Shown in pieces: positions 1-9,864 of a DNA stretch of 64,000 nt. The notes below the pieces were generated by a model. The model saw only the letters and a list, made by a program, of their open reading frames with translations. It searched no databases and was not told the DNA's origin. The DNA comes from Asparagopsis taxiformis (lineage: Eukaryota; Rhodophyta; Florideophyceae; Bonnemaisoniales; Bonnemaisoniaceae). Position 1 is the stretch's first letter; each line of letters starts with the position of its first letter. The translations under genes were made by a program, and so were the position numbers. The stretch lies in contig JALQPE010000277.1 of the NCBI GenBank assembly GCA_030407315.1, positions 1-64,000 of the forward strand, in the 5' to 3' direction.

Positions 1-623
1 CGGGTGCAGATCCGGTGGCACGAGTGTGCTGTCTCGTGCGAGAGATATTCCCTGTTTGGGATAGTGATTCGGCGAGGGCGTCGACACGGTCGGACAGATG
101 TCGGGTTGCTTCTGCGACTTGATCCAATCGGGGATCTTCTTCTTCCTCCCTACCGGATGTAGGGTCAGGGAAATCAGCCGGTCGGCTGCGGCGAGCAGGA
201 AACTCCTGTTGTCCTAATGGACTGGCACTAAAGCCGTGAATCGAAAGCTCCTCCAGACGAGTTTCCAAAAGGGACACGCGCTTAGCGAATTCGGCTTTGA
301 CCTGATTCCAGGTTTCCGCTAGGAACTCGGCGTCCCGGTCTTGGGTGGCTTCTCGGCTGGCGGCCATCAGCTTTGGCTCGACCAGTTCCATGACGGTTTC
401 GACCGTAGCGTCTACGATTTCCGCCTGCGGTCTTGAACAGTCTTCTCGACGACGGTGCTGAATTCAGCCTTGAACTCTTCCAACCGTTCGTTGAAGATTC
501 GGTCGGCTCGGTCTTGCAGGGTGTTAATCACCACGCCTTCTTCGGCGATCAGATCCGCATCGGATAAGTCGCTGGCAGGCGCTATGTCCTCACTAGAGGG
601 TCCGCTGTAGGGTTACGAGGCAT
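1..623 (-). pseudogene. Gag-like ORF of an LTR retrotransposon, frameshifted and cut by the window edge
   Basis: On the minus strand an ATG at 623 starts a reading frame that stays open to the left edge only if two single-base frame changes are allowed, one near 590-600 and one near 430. The last frame (391 to 1) has no stop and begins with MELVEPKLM. The product is acidic and helical, with coiled-coil-like Glu/Leu/Arg spacing and no recognisable enzyme motif. It sits directly inside a TGT...ACA segment that looks like an LTR and PBS, so the position fits Gag. The shifts suggest a decayed copy, although sequencing error or programmed shifting cannot be excluded. Pol, if present, lies outside the window. 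The family (Ty1/copia or Ty3/gypsy) cannot be told. Confidence 0.55.
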
Positions 624-700
624 CGTGAAGATGATTGTGAAGGAAAATTTCTCTCAAAGAGACTTACCCGAGGGTACAAGGTTCTAGGTCGAGAGACCAA

Positions 701-1432
701 TGTAGCAGGTAGAAAATCCGCTAGAGCGGCAAACCACCCGACAGGTGTCCCGAGCCTCGGTAGAGGAAGTGGTAGAGCAGATGAACCTTATAGGTACCCG
801 GCGGGTAGTCTCGTGAGAGAGAAGGGATCGCTACCCGGAGGGGGTTGTGCGATTATAGCGCTCACGCGAGATGCGTATTAATGGAGCAAGATGACGTAAT
901 CCGTCGAGCTGTTGGCTAACCCTAAGGTTTTCCCGGAGAGGGGTTGAACAATAGGTATTCAAACACTGTTCCCGTGGGTCGTAATTCCACTTGAGTTTAC
1001 GTTACTCTAGAAACCGTGCCTACTGGCTATTCCAGTGGCAGTTTTATACTAAATCTACTGTAAGCTAGGGTTAGTGGTTAGGAATAAATATCCAGTTAGT
1101 GACCAATCAGAACCCAATTACTGGCGCTCGCCTACCCGCGAGGTCATTGCCAATAGGCTTACATTGTAATGTATGGCTGATCAGCCTAAGTTAAAATTTG
1201 CCCCTTGTGGGGTCTTGGCCGGGGCCGATAGGCCCGGGTGGGGTTATTTGTCAGCCTTAGCTGGTCCTAAGTATAGGAAACACGCCAGTTGGCTGGTGCC
1301 TTCTGATTGGCACATCCCGTAAGTGGGTACCCAATAGGGAAGCGACACGGCTCGATCAGCGAGGACCGTCAGGCGGTACGACAGATGGTAGTGTGCTAGG
1401 ATAGATGCTTTCTCAGCATCACTGAGTTGACA
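701..1432 (-). mobile_element. Putative 5' long terminal repeat of the retrotransposon
   Basis: This segment starts with TGTAGCAGG and ends with GTTGACA on the plus strand, giving the TGT...ACA termini usual for LTRs. Read on the minus strand it has a TATAAAA box at 1048-1042, roughly in the middle, as expected for a U3/R junction. Immediately inside, at 680-699 on the plus strand, is a 20-nt stretch ending in CCA that resembles the 3' end of a tRNA, so its complement would serve as a primer binding site. The gag-like ORF follows. The second LTR is outside the window, so the borders cannot be confirmed by comparison and no target duplication can be checked. Confidence 0.5.
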
Positions 1433-2541
1433 TCCGCGCGGCATGTTTCAGCCGAATATTTTTGTTCACTCACTCACACTGACGAGCTAAGCCATGATCC
1501 GTTATGTATGTGAAGTTTGAGAGGTTAGTTTTTGTAGCAAGGTCTTCTTTTGGACGCACTTCTGTATGTGTTTGTATAAAATTTCGCGCCGACATTAATA
1601 TTTCGCACCGTTATGGACACGTACTGTCGAACTGGAACGTTTTGGATCGGAACAACTCGCAGGAATGGAATTGTACGGTCAAAAGGAGTACAACTGTGTG
1701 TACTGTGTGGAATGACCCGGGCTTGAGGGTGAGAACTGTCGAATCTGGGGTGGCGCGAAACTTAAATTTCGCACACTGTAGCTTTTAGCATAGTTCGTCA
1801 AAAGAAAGTCTGTAGTCGTCGAAAACTACAAGCCCACGATGTGTGAGTCCTAATAATTTGTAGGCGAGAGGAAAGGGAGCTCGGCAATAGAATAATCAGT
1901 AGAAACAACACTGACACCTGTGTCCTTCCCCCTCGACCCATCACCACCATCATCATCAAATCCACAAATAGTCAAAGGAAAGCATTCTGGGCTCGACTGC
2001 CGCTGGCGAACAACCCGCTCTGTGTCACCCCGGTTCAACGCCAACCCGCTGCGAACCGGGTACCATTGCCACCGGACCATACGATCTGCCCCTCTAGGGC
2101 CATCCACCACACTGCTGATCATCTCCCTGGGAAGCCGCACCAAGACAACAACTTAGACTTAGGCCTCCCCTTTTCGCAACGCATCCCCATCCTTTTTTCT
2201 AAATATTTTGAAAATTCATAAATGAAACAATTTTAACAAAAATATTTCAACACAGATCAAAGCATGAGACAATAAAATGTCCTGGTACCAATATGCATGT
2301 GAACGAAAGCGCCACCTTCGAAAGGTCTTCATGTGATTCATCAAGATATCAAGAAATGAATCCCAACAGTGAGTGTCTGTTGCGTTAAGAAGAAAGGAAT
2401 CCTCCTCCATTATTTGGGAAAACAACTGGCTGTTGAGCTTACAACTTGCATATCGTTCATCGCTTGGAATACCACACGCAAGAAGTGCACCATTTTGGTG
2501 AAAACTTGAACGCATATCCTGTCGAAGCTAAAATTACTTTC
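1433..2541. other. Intergenic, between the LTR and the FVE/MSI4-like gene
   Basis: No convincing gene. A GC-rich island at about 1900-2160 has overlapping short ORFs on both strands without recognisable domains. AT-rich sequence at 2160-2290 precedes the next gene. Three TTTCGC-type words recur at about 1580, 1600 and 1765. Confidence 0.4.
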
Positions 2542-4002
2542 ATGGTGGCACAATTTCCGCCACCTGTGGGAGAAATGACGCGGGGAGCTCCTCAGCCTGT
2601 CGGTTCTCTCGATCAAGTTACTCGATATAAAATTTGGAAAGAACAACATGTTCCATTACTCTACGATTGGTTATCATCACGGAAATTGGTATGGCCTCAT
2701 GCTGCAGTACAATGGGGTTCACTGAGTGATGATGAATCACCGCGAGGCCGGGAGCGGCCATCGTCATCAACCCCAGCGTTTGCAACAAGAGCGTTATACT
2801 TGGCGGAACGAACAGGTTCATCGAAAAGCGACCCAAATACTTTGCTACATTTTGAAGTGCGAGTAGTCCAAGAACTGACAAACAAACCTCAAGAAGTTGC
2901 AAAGCCGTGGCTAGAAGAAGCAGTGGTGAATGAGCGGGTGGACCAAATGTCAACGAGGGATTTCTGGCTTCGTAAAAGGATTGTTCATCCTGGTGAGGTC
3001 AACCGGATTCGCCTCGTTGGGCCAGATTTGGTTGTTACACATTCGGATAGTCCGCAATTGTTCTTGTGGGATTTCAAACGGCAACCTGAAAGGAAACCGA
3101 AAGATACAGTCCCAAGTACTCCATCATGTACACTTGTTGGTCACGAGCGGAATGCGGAATATGCGCTAGACGTAGGGCGTCCCAACGAGAACAACGACAG
3201 GCTGGAAGACACATGGATTGCGAGTGGTGGCCGTGATTGTGCAGTTCTCATATGGCGCCTAAGCGACTACGAAAGCCAGGGTCAGGACTTGAAGCATTTC
3301 ATTCGCATGCAAACTGGCCCTAATAAGTCACCAAGTGATGGACATACGGATGCAGTTGAAGATGTTAGTTTCAATCGAGCAGATCGTCAGCTTTTAGTTT
3401 CTGTTGGACGTGACTCTGCAATGGCTCTTTGGGACGCGAGAAGTCCATCAAAACCTATTACTGTCGTTCACGAGGCCCATGATGGTGATGTTAACTGTTG
3501 TGATTATGGTGGTGCAGATTCACATAGGATTATAACTGGAGGGAGTGACAGTATTGTGCGTGCGTGGGATCGTCGGTTTCTTAAGGATGCAAACGGGAAG
3601 AAAAAGCCGTCTAACACTTTATATGGCCATTCTGATCAAATAACAAATGTGATGTGGAACAGATATGTGCCAGATATCTGCGCTTCAGGATCTGAAGATG
3701 GTCAAGTTCTAATATGGAATGTAGGAGAAGTAGATAGACGACCTGTAACAACTTCTCAGGCATACCCAAATAGCCATGAACTTATTTTCCGCCACGTTGG
3801 GCACACTATGACTGAGTCGAAAATCGTAGACTTGGAATGGCACCCTTGTCAGTCTGACCCATGGTGTCTGGCAACTCTGAGTGAGACTGTTGGTGAAGGT
3901 GGTTCAACATTGCAGATATGGAGAATTTCTGACCTTATCTACCGTGCTAAAGAGGAAGTCGCAGCGGATCTTCGTCAACATGCACGAAACCGTGTGCTGT
4001 AG
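2542..4002 (+). CDS. MSI4: RBBP4/MSI-type WD40 protein, FVE/MSI4-like
   Basis: Histone-binding WD40 protein of the CAF-1 p48/RbAp48 family. The N-terminus carries the family helix (YKIWKEQ...LLYDWLSSR..WP), followed by IVHPGEVNRIR, a THSDSPQLFLWD segment and about six WD repeats. The C-terminus reads STLQIWRISDLIYR..EEV. LYDWL, HPGEVNRIR and LQIWRxSDLIYR are shared with the plant MSI4/FVE subgroup rather than MSI1. The family acts in nuclear complexes with histone deacetylases, PRC2 or CUL4-DDB1. I start at the ATG at 2542 (about 486 aa), because the upstream in-frame ATG at 2446 only adds 32 unfamiliar residues. A serine/proline insertion lies at about residues 55-80. The subgroup call is from remembered motifs. 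Confidence 0.88.
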   Translation: MVAQFPPPVGEMTRGAPQPVGSLDQVTRYKIWKEQHVPLLYDWLSSRKLVWPHAAVQWGSLSDDESPRGRERPSSSTPAFATRALYLAERTGSSKSDPNTLLHFEVRVVQELTNKPQEVAKPWLEEAVVNERVDQMSTRDFWLRKRIVHPGEVNRIRLVGPDLVVTHSDSPQLFLWDFKRQPERKPKDTVPSTPSCTLVGHERNAEYALDVGRPNENNDRLEDTWIASGGRDCAVLIWRLSDYESQGQDLKHFIRMQTGPNKSPSDGHTDAVEDVSFNRADRQLLVSVGRDSAMALWDARSPSKPITVVHEAHDGDVNCCDYGGADSHRIITGGSDSIVRAWDRRFLKDANGKKKPSNTLYGHSDQITNVMWNRYVPDICASGSEDGQVLIWNVGEVDRRPVTTSQAYPNSHELIFRHVGHTMTESKIVDLEWHPCQSDPWCLATLSETVGEGGSTLQIWRISDLIYRAKEEVAADLRQHARNRVL

Positions 4003-4203
4003 AGGTCTTCTAGAAAACTCTAGTTTGTGTTGAATTAAACTACAAAGTGACCTCACTCGGCACAATGGTACAGTTTGAATATCATCATTCACAACTGTTT
4101 ACAGCATTTTTTTTATTGCCGACAGATACGCTTTCCACTCCCGTCCGACTCGCGCTTCTTTACCAACCAACCATCATCGCTACTATCTTCTTACGCAGCC
4201 GCA

Positions 4204-5571
4204 ATGACCCCAACCATAACCGTAACGCAATCGCTCGCCAAGAAGCTCCACCTTGCACAACGTGTTCCGCCTCCACCTGCCAAGCTTGCGCTGCAGATCG
4301 TTCCTGTGCAGCTCCGTGTCTGGCTAGCGGATCAAAACGACGTGGCATGTCGCCCATGGTACATTCTTTGTCTCGAGCTTTATCCCCGCGGTAAAGTTAT
4401 AAATCATACGGTTCACTATCCCGCCTCTGAGAAACCTTCTTCGACTGCGATCATCAATTTTCTTATTGACCATATTCTTGAGCCGCCAGAGGGTGAGGAA
4501 CGCTACCGTCCGACCCATGTTTCTTTCGTCGATTCTGACGTTACTGCTACTCTCAAGCTACCACTCAAGCGTCTTGGAATTGAGGTTGGAACGCTCACCA
4601 TTGCCGACGGCGTAGATGATTACGTCAAGAAATTTTCCACTAAACTGGTGCAAATGGACAAGGCTTCACGTGGTGATGCCGCAGAACGGCCGGGTTTGCT
4701 TTCTGTGCCAGGTGTTACAGAAAGTATGTGCGCCGATCTTGCCAAGTCATCTGTCGAAATGTACCGATCAAAGCCGTGGAAACAAACTCCTGAACACATT
4801 GCACTCGAAGTAAAATTACCTCGCGAGGAGCAATCTACATATCGTAAGCGTTTCTACGTGACCATCCTTGGCAGCGACGAAAAGATATACGGTTTTGCGC
4901 TTTTAGCATCTTTGAACGTTTTACGAAACAAATATCGTCGAACAGTTTTGAAGCAACCAGAAGATATCGGCAACTCTTCAGATGAAGAAGATGTGCCCGG
5001 TAAATCTGTTCAAATGCTGAATGAAAACGATGTTCTTCTGTGTGCTGCCTGCGGCAAACGTGTCGGCGAGACCGTCAGCGACGATGGTGGTCTCTATGTG
5101 GAGCGGTGCACCGGTTGTCGTCGGTTGTTGTACTGTGGAGAGCGGTGTCAGAAACTAGATTGGCGGGAACGGCACAAGCAGGAATGCCGATTAGCTGCCA
5201 CAGACGCCGAGTATGTATTCAAGCGAGAGGAATGGAGTTGGATGCGCAGGGAGCTTGCACTACTTTTCCTTGATCCAACAGCTGTCCCGTTCGATGATTT
5301 GGATGCTAGCGAAGAACACAACTGGTCTCATGTCGAAGAAGCTTCTCCTCCCTTGTACCCCTTACCGTTTGTGACGATCCAAGGATCGACATCTATGTCA
5401 AATCGCATAGACCGTCCTACAGCAAGTGAAGTGGAAATAATGACACTTGTTGCAAGCGCACTGACTGAGAGTGGTTCACCACCACCTCCAGACGGCATTC
5501 TACATCTTTCCAATGGGGTTAGTATGCTATTCGCCGAAAACCTTCAGGATAGTCTCCGAGCTGCGCATTAA
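4204..5571 (+). CDS. MYND zinc-finger protein of unknown function
   Basis: About 455 aa from the ATG at 4204; an in-frame ATG at 4075 would add 43 residues of poor quality. Residues 280-328 form a MYND-type zinc finger: CAACG, then CTGC, YCGERCQ, W..RHKQEC, giving the C-x2-C...C-x2-C...C-x3-C...H-x3-C pattern of a protein-protein interaction module. The first 270 residues look like a folded alpha/beta domain (LRVWLADQ, WYILCLELYPRG, THVSFVD) that I do not recognise by name; no SET domain is seen. The gene is tandem to the FVE-like gene with about 200 nt between them and converges on COP1. The partner and pathway are unknown. Confidence 0.8.
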   Translation: MTPTITVTQSLAKKLHLAQRVPPPPAKLALQIVPVQLRVWLADQNDVACRPWYILCLELYPRGKVINHTVHYPASEKPSSTAIINFLIDHILEPPEGEERYRPTHVSFVDSDVTATLKLPLKRLGIEVGTLTIADGVDDYVKKFSTKLVQMDKASRGDAAERPGLLSVPGVTESMCADLAKSSVEMYRSKPWKQTPEHIALEVKLPREEQSTYRKRFYVTILGSDEKIYGFALLASLNVLRNKYRRTVLKQPEDIGNSSDEEDVPGKSVQMLNENDVLLCAACGKRVGETVSDDGGLYVERCTGCRRLLYCGERCQKLDWRERHKQECRLAATDAEYVFKREEWSWMRRELALLFLDPTAVPFDDLDASEEHNWSHVEEASPPLYPLPFVTIQGSTSMSNRIDRPTASEVEIMTLVASALTESGSPPPPDGILHLSNGVSMLFAENLQDSLRAAH

Positions 5572-5774
5572 CTGGGAAACTCGCTCGTGAATATGCTCAA
5601 CATTTTCACTCTTTCCAGTCGCGCAGTGACAGGGAGCTGGGACTGAAAGAATGTAATCCACACATGTACAAAGATGTGCTATGTTTTGAGGTGCGTTTGG
5701 TGTAAAATGCTTTATGGAGTTTGCCATTACTGTAGACGTGTACAACCAAAAGTGAGCTCAACTTTCAAGACACA

Positions 5775-7568
5775 TCAAGTGAGCTCCAAAATCTCCACGC
5801 TACCGGTATTATTGGCAGCTACCAGGTAATTGGAGTCAGCCTTCCACGTGACAGTGCTGACAAAACTACCGTGCGATCCAAACGCATATCGCACAATTGG
5901 GCCTGCAAAGCCCTTATGGTACACATAGATAGAGTTATCTTCGGAGCCGCAAGCAAAGAAGTCCTTTGAGCCGCTAAGCCCCACAAAATTTCGGTCATTC
6001 GTATGGCCTGTATAACTGAGTCCTGGTTGCTGTTTCTTCACATTCCACAACTTACAGGATGAGTCAGTTGAAGCGGAAATGAGCTCTGAGCGATTAAGGA
6101 AAAGGACGTGCGAGACAGCACGCCAATGGCCTTCAAACACACACAGCGGTGTACTCGGATGTCGTATATCGTATGAATATACGTTGTGGTCTGCAGAACC
6201 AAACGCAATCTCATGAGCATCGTACGGGTTGAACTTGACGCAGCAAACATTTGCATTAGTTTGTAAGGTCATTGTTGATGACTGCTGTCGCTCAACATCC
6301 CATAGCTTAACGTTCTTATCATCAGAGGCTGATAGCAATAGGTTTGGTTTGAGCGTTGAGAAATCAACATACCAAGTGCGCTTGGTGTGTTCTTTCAGAG
6401 CGTGTAATTGAGTGTTTGTTTCTGTGTCGTGGATCAAAATGTCACCCTTGTATGTTGAGGCGGCAAGCAGTGATTGACGCTCCCTGCTCCACGAGAGACA
6501 GGAAAGCTTTGACGGCACTACAACCTCCAGAATCGGATAATGATGAGTTGCCGAATCAGCTGAAGCGCTTGAATCTACGATCGAATTGAAGTCGAAGAGC
6601 TTGATACGCTTGGTGACGCCAGCTGTGGCGAATAAGGTTGCGGAGGAGTTGAATTCGATTGATGAGATGAGGTTGTGATTGCTGCGCAGGATATCAATGT
6701 GTTGAATAACAACGCGCCGTTTGCCAGTCGACATAGACGTGGCATCCACCAAGGTGTCTATGGTACGCGACAATGCGTCACTGCTCGAAATGTTATGCTG
6801 TTCAAAGTAGAAAGCCTTGATATTTTTATGATATTGCGATACAAGGCGCATTCTACTGTCGAGATCGGGTGAAACCACTCGCATGGGCAAGGCAGCCAGC
6901 TCCGGCACATGCAGTGCATCGGTGGTTGCACCTTTTTCGCGGATGGAGTTGAGGTCATGATCAATCATTGACAGTTGATCAGTAACCTGTTGCAAGGACT
7001 CCCGGGTTTCCCTCCTGCATCTTTCCAGAAACGGGCGAACAAGTTGCATCCCAATATTTTGCTGATCTGTGCATGTGGCCTTCCTACGCTCTAAGAGCTG
7101 CGCGAGCAGAGAATCGAGTTGTGGTTGTGACATCGCTGCAATGAGGGCGGACATATGGGCAGGGTGTTGAGCATGAGTGCGAGGAGTGGCAGCAGATGAT
7201 GCAAGTTGTGCCAATGCTACATTTGGGAATAGCGAGTCGCCCAGAGATGTTTCACACACGGGACACGGTTTGGAAGAAGATTGTTGTTGAAGGCCACGAC
7301 GGCGTTTGTCGACATGGCCGCGATACTGAGCTATGCATGCTGCACAGAAGGAATGACCGCAGCGTGCTATGGCTGGTTCGGAGAGGAGCTGGAGGCAGAT
7401 TGGACATTCGAGCGGAGTGCGATGGGAGTTAGAAGGACGGGCACGACGTGATGGGAAATGAGTTGATGAGGAAGCGGGCGGTGTGGACGTGGTGGTTGTT
7501 TCTGGTGGTGGTGCAGTGGAAGGGCGGGTACGATTGCTCGGTGTGGTAGGCGGAGTGTCGATGCCCAT
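5775..7568 (-). CDS. COP1: COP1-type E3 ubiquitin ligase
   Basis: 597 aa with the COP1 order of RING finger, coiled coil and seven-bladed WD40 propeller. The RING lies at about residues 53-108 (CPICLQ...CGHSFC..C...CPVC), extended by a Lys/Arg/Gln-rich insertion. A helical segment spans about 140-260. WD repeats run from about 285 to the end, including IEFNSSATLFATAGVTKRI, ASDDKNVKLWD, GSADHNVYSYDIR, ASTDSSCKLWNV and GSEDNSIYVYHKG, which are close to plant and animal COP1. In plants COP1 with SPA proteins directs degradation of light-response transcription factors such as HY5. It lacks the long N-terminal extension of animal COP1. The start ATG is clear and the gene is intronless. Confidence 0.95.
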   Translation of the reverse strand: MGIDTPPTTPSNRTRPSTAPPPETTTTSTPPASSSTHFPSRRARPSNSHRTPLECPICLQLLSEPAIARCGHSFCAACIAQYRGHVDKRRRGLQQQSSSKPCPVCETSLGDSLFPNVALAQLASSAATPRTHAQHPAHMSALIAAMSQPQLDSLLAQLLERRKATCTDQQNIGMQLVRPFLERCRRETRESLQQVTDQLSMIDHDLNSIREKGATTDALHVPELAALPMRVVSPDLDSRMRLVSQYHKNIKAFYFEQHNISSSDALSRTIDTLVDATSMSTGKRRVVIQHIDILRSNHNLISSIEFNSSATLFATAGVTKRIKLFDFNSIVDSSASADSATHHYPILEVVVPSKLSCLSWSRERQSLLAASTYKGDILIHDTETNTQLHALKEHTKRTWYVDFSTLKPNLLLSASDDKNVKLWDVERQQSSTMTLQTNANVCCVKFNPYDAHEIAFGSADHNVYSYDIRHPSTPLCVFEGHWRAVSHVLFLNRSELISASTDSSCKLWNVKKQQPGLSYTGHTNDRNFVGLSGSKDFFACGSEDNSIYVYHKGFAGPIVRYAFGSHGSFVSTVTWKADSNYLVAANNTGSVEILELT

Positions 7569-8103
7569 TGGAGAGAGTCAAGGTCGGGATGCAAGTTGGG
7601 AAGTTGTTTTCGGTAACGGGAATCATGTTCTGGAACAAGGCAGATAGAGGAGATTGCGGTGGAGATTTGAAGCAAGGTGCGAAGAAGATATCTGTAATTG
7701 ACACAAGCATGATCACAGGTTGGTCGGCTAAGCAAATTGGCGGATGAGCGAACGGGGCAGCGCCCTGCAAGTGATGTCAAACTTTTGAACGGACGGGATG
7801 CAATAGGACGGTATGAGGCTGCTATTGCCCACGGCGCTTGCACAATTCTTGCTGATGATTGGCTGTGTTGCGATCAATAGAAAACTGACAACTGTAACGT
7901 TACGTTACTTGCTTAACCAACGCACTGCACTGTAAGCTGCATTACATTGTAAAACTTTAATTTCACAGCACATCGTCTTCCTTCACATTACATCGGCCCA
8001 GACACAGCTGAGCCCAACCCAAATGGCCTCGGCTTTCCATTGACAACAGGTCAGGTCCCGTTCCTTCAACCTCCACACTCCATTTCACTCATGTTGTCTC
8101 GCT
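7569..8103. promoter_or_regulatory. Divergent promoter region between COP1 and the ACB-like membrane protein
   Basis: 535 nt separating two head-to-head starts. It holds a double ACGTTAC word, GTAACGTTACGTTACTTG, at about 7894-7911. The 10-mer ACGTTACTTG recurs in the divergent promoter at 30517-30526. A short upstream ORF (ATG at 8091, stop ending at 8120) overlaps the start codon at 8104. Confidence 0.4.
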
Positions 8104-9864
8104 ATGTCCCCGCAGCCTAGCGAAGAACGAAACCAAGCTCCATCTGCAGTCCCGTCCCATCCCACATCGTCAGCTCGCAATCTCGACCCCACTGCTGCGC
8201 CGTCCTCCCCTACGTCGACCATGGGCACAAATTCCGTGAAGGGAAAGAGAAGAAATTCTGCCTCTTCACCGCGCCCGGATCTTGATCCACACCTCGTGCC
8301 ACCCAAGCTCACCATATTCGCTGCCCACACCCCCCATGACTCCACTTCCTTCTTCTCCCTGCTCTCTGGCAGCAGGCGCAAACGTTTTCTAGTTTACACA
8401 ATTGCGTTTGCAACCATGCTCGCCCTCTCATCCATACTTGACGATCGTCGCGCCATTTTCAAACAACAACGATCAAAGGTACAACTCGTTCTTCCCTCCG
8501 GTTCCTCGTTTTCATCAATTTCAGAGTCGGAAAACAGTGCAGACAATATTCTTGGTCCATTGACAGATCCCGCACAAACAGACCCGTCTCAAAAACGTAA
8601 CTCAAATGCTATTGCGCCTTCCAAACCACTGCAAAATCCAAAAGAGCCAGTTGCCGCAGACCAAGTTTCCGATGTAGCCCTGCCGCCCTCATATCCCACG
8701 GAGGATTTCCCTTTGAAATCAACAGACGTAAATCTCAGTGAACAAGAGTTGAAAGACGATGTTGATCAGCTAATTGCACACGTAGACCAAGAAGCAACTA
8801 TCGATGCTAACGCAGCAATGGCCAACTCGTCACTGTTTTATCCAGCCAATGGAACCGCCAGATCTGACCCTGTTCATTCGTCATCCTCCCTGTTGAACGA
8901 ACCTGCTTCAAATTCCCGCGATTCATCAGCAGGAGTTTCCCCCTCGGCAAGTCTCGATTCCGCGACCACGACGAACGATGCGACGTCTGCTACAAATGCC
9001 ACTCTGTCAACAGAATCTGAAGTACGTCTCAACTCGGAGGAGCACTTCAATAGCGCACAGAAGCGTCTCGAACAAATAATCGCCGACGAGCAATCCAAAG
9101 TATATCTAGACGAAACAGATCTGCTCACGCTGCATGCCTTGTCATTGCAGGCTACCCGTGGTGACTGTGAACATAAGAGTGGTGCTGAGGGTGGTAGTCT
9201 GTTTAAGACTGATGCGGAGGCGGCTTCCAACCTTGATATTGAAAGAACAGACCCATTGTGGGGTGCCTGGTGTTTGTTCATGGGCTCGTACAAAACCGAT
9301 GCGATGCGTGATTTCGTCACGAAGCAACGCGTTGTCGAAGAGAAGGTAATGACCGCAATTTCAAGCAATAATACAGCATTAAATGCGACCATAGCGCATT
9401 TTGATCCCAATGCTGCTTCGTTGGATGATGTCATGACGCCCGACGAGCAATCTGCGCTCAGGATGCAAACAGATACCATTCTGGCCCATTTGCAAGGTCA
9501 CGATATTAGATATCTTGCAGCATTGTCGCTTCAAGCCACGTATGGCGATTGCGGACCGTATGGAAAGGAATTGGAAACTCAGTTGAAGGAATCTACAGAA
9601 GGAACGGAGCTAAGAAAGTTGGTCGATCCTCTGCTCGGCCAAAGCGTTGAGAGAAGACAAGGAGCGCAATGGGGCGCATGGTGCGTTATGCAAGGTAAAA
9701 AGAGAATCGTCGCAGCATCAGAACTGGTGCAAAGAGTATCGCTTCTTAACGACCAGTTAACAAAATCCCAGGCTGAAAACAGCTCTACTGGTGGTAATGG
9801 ACCCGGTAGTATATCTGGTGAGATTACGAGCAGAACTAGCTCGCATCTGACAGATATTCAGTAA
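8104..9864 (+). CDS. Type II membrane protein with two degenerate acyl-CoA-binding-like repeats
   Basis: 586 aa. A cytosolic N-terminus of about 93 residues precedes one membrane segment (about 94-114, FLVYTIAFATMLALSS flanked by RKR and DDRR). A Ser/Thr-rich stalk with several N-x-S/T sites follows. Two repeats lie at about 337-420 and 468-560; each has ALSLQAT.GDC and then WGAWC...G.K. This is the ACBP pattern (YKQATVGD ... KWDAWNxLKG). The ligand Tyr/Lys residues of helix 2 and the Lys before WDAW are not conserved in either copy, while each copy gains two cysteines at the same places. I infer a luminal or extracellular, disulfide-stabilised ACB fold that may no longer bind acyl-CoA. The family link rests on motif alignment by eye. 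Confidence 0.7.
   Translation: MSPQPSEERNQAPSAVPSHPTSSARNLDPTAAPSSPTSTMGTNSVKGKRRNSASSPRPDLDPHLVPPKLTIFAAHTPHDSTSFFSLLSGSRRKRFLVYTIAFATMLALSSILDDRRAIFKQQRSKVQLVLPSGSSFSSISESENSADNILGPLTDPAQTDPSQKRNSNAIAPSKPLQNPKEPVAADQVSDVALPPSYPTEDFPLKSTDVNLSEQELKDDVDQLIAHVDQEATIDANAAMANSSLFYPANGTARSDPVHSSSSLLNEPASNSRDSSAGVSPSASLDSATTTNDATSATNATLSTESEVRLNSEEHFNSAQKRLEQIIADEQSKVYLDETDLLTLHALSLQATRGDCEHKSGAEGGSLFKTDAEAASNLDIERTDPLWGAWCLFMGSYKTDAMRDFVTKQRVVEEKVMTAISSNNTALNATIAHFDPNAASLDDVMTPDEQSALRMQTDTILAHLQGHDIRYLAALSLQATYGDCGPYGKELETQLKESTEGTELRKLVDPLLGQSVERRQGAQWGAWCVMQGKKRIVAASELVQRVSLLNDQLTKSQAENSSTGGNGPGSISGEITSRTSSHLTDIQ

Noticed and set aside
1850..2156. Overlapping ORFs on both strands in a GC-rich island
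   Set aside because: No motifs; possibly the remains of an insertion, but nothing supports a gene.
8874..9479. 201-residue minus-strand ORF opposite the ACB-like gene
   Set aside because: Antisense shadow; Ser/Val-rich with no recognisable fold.
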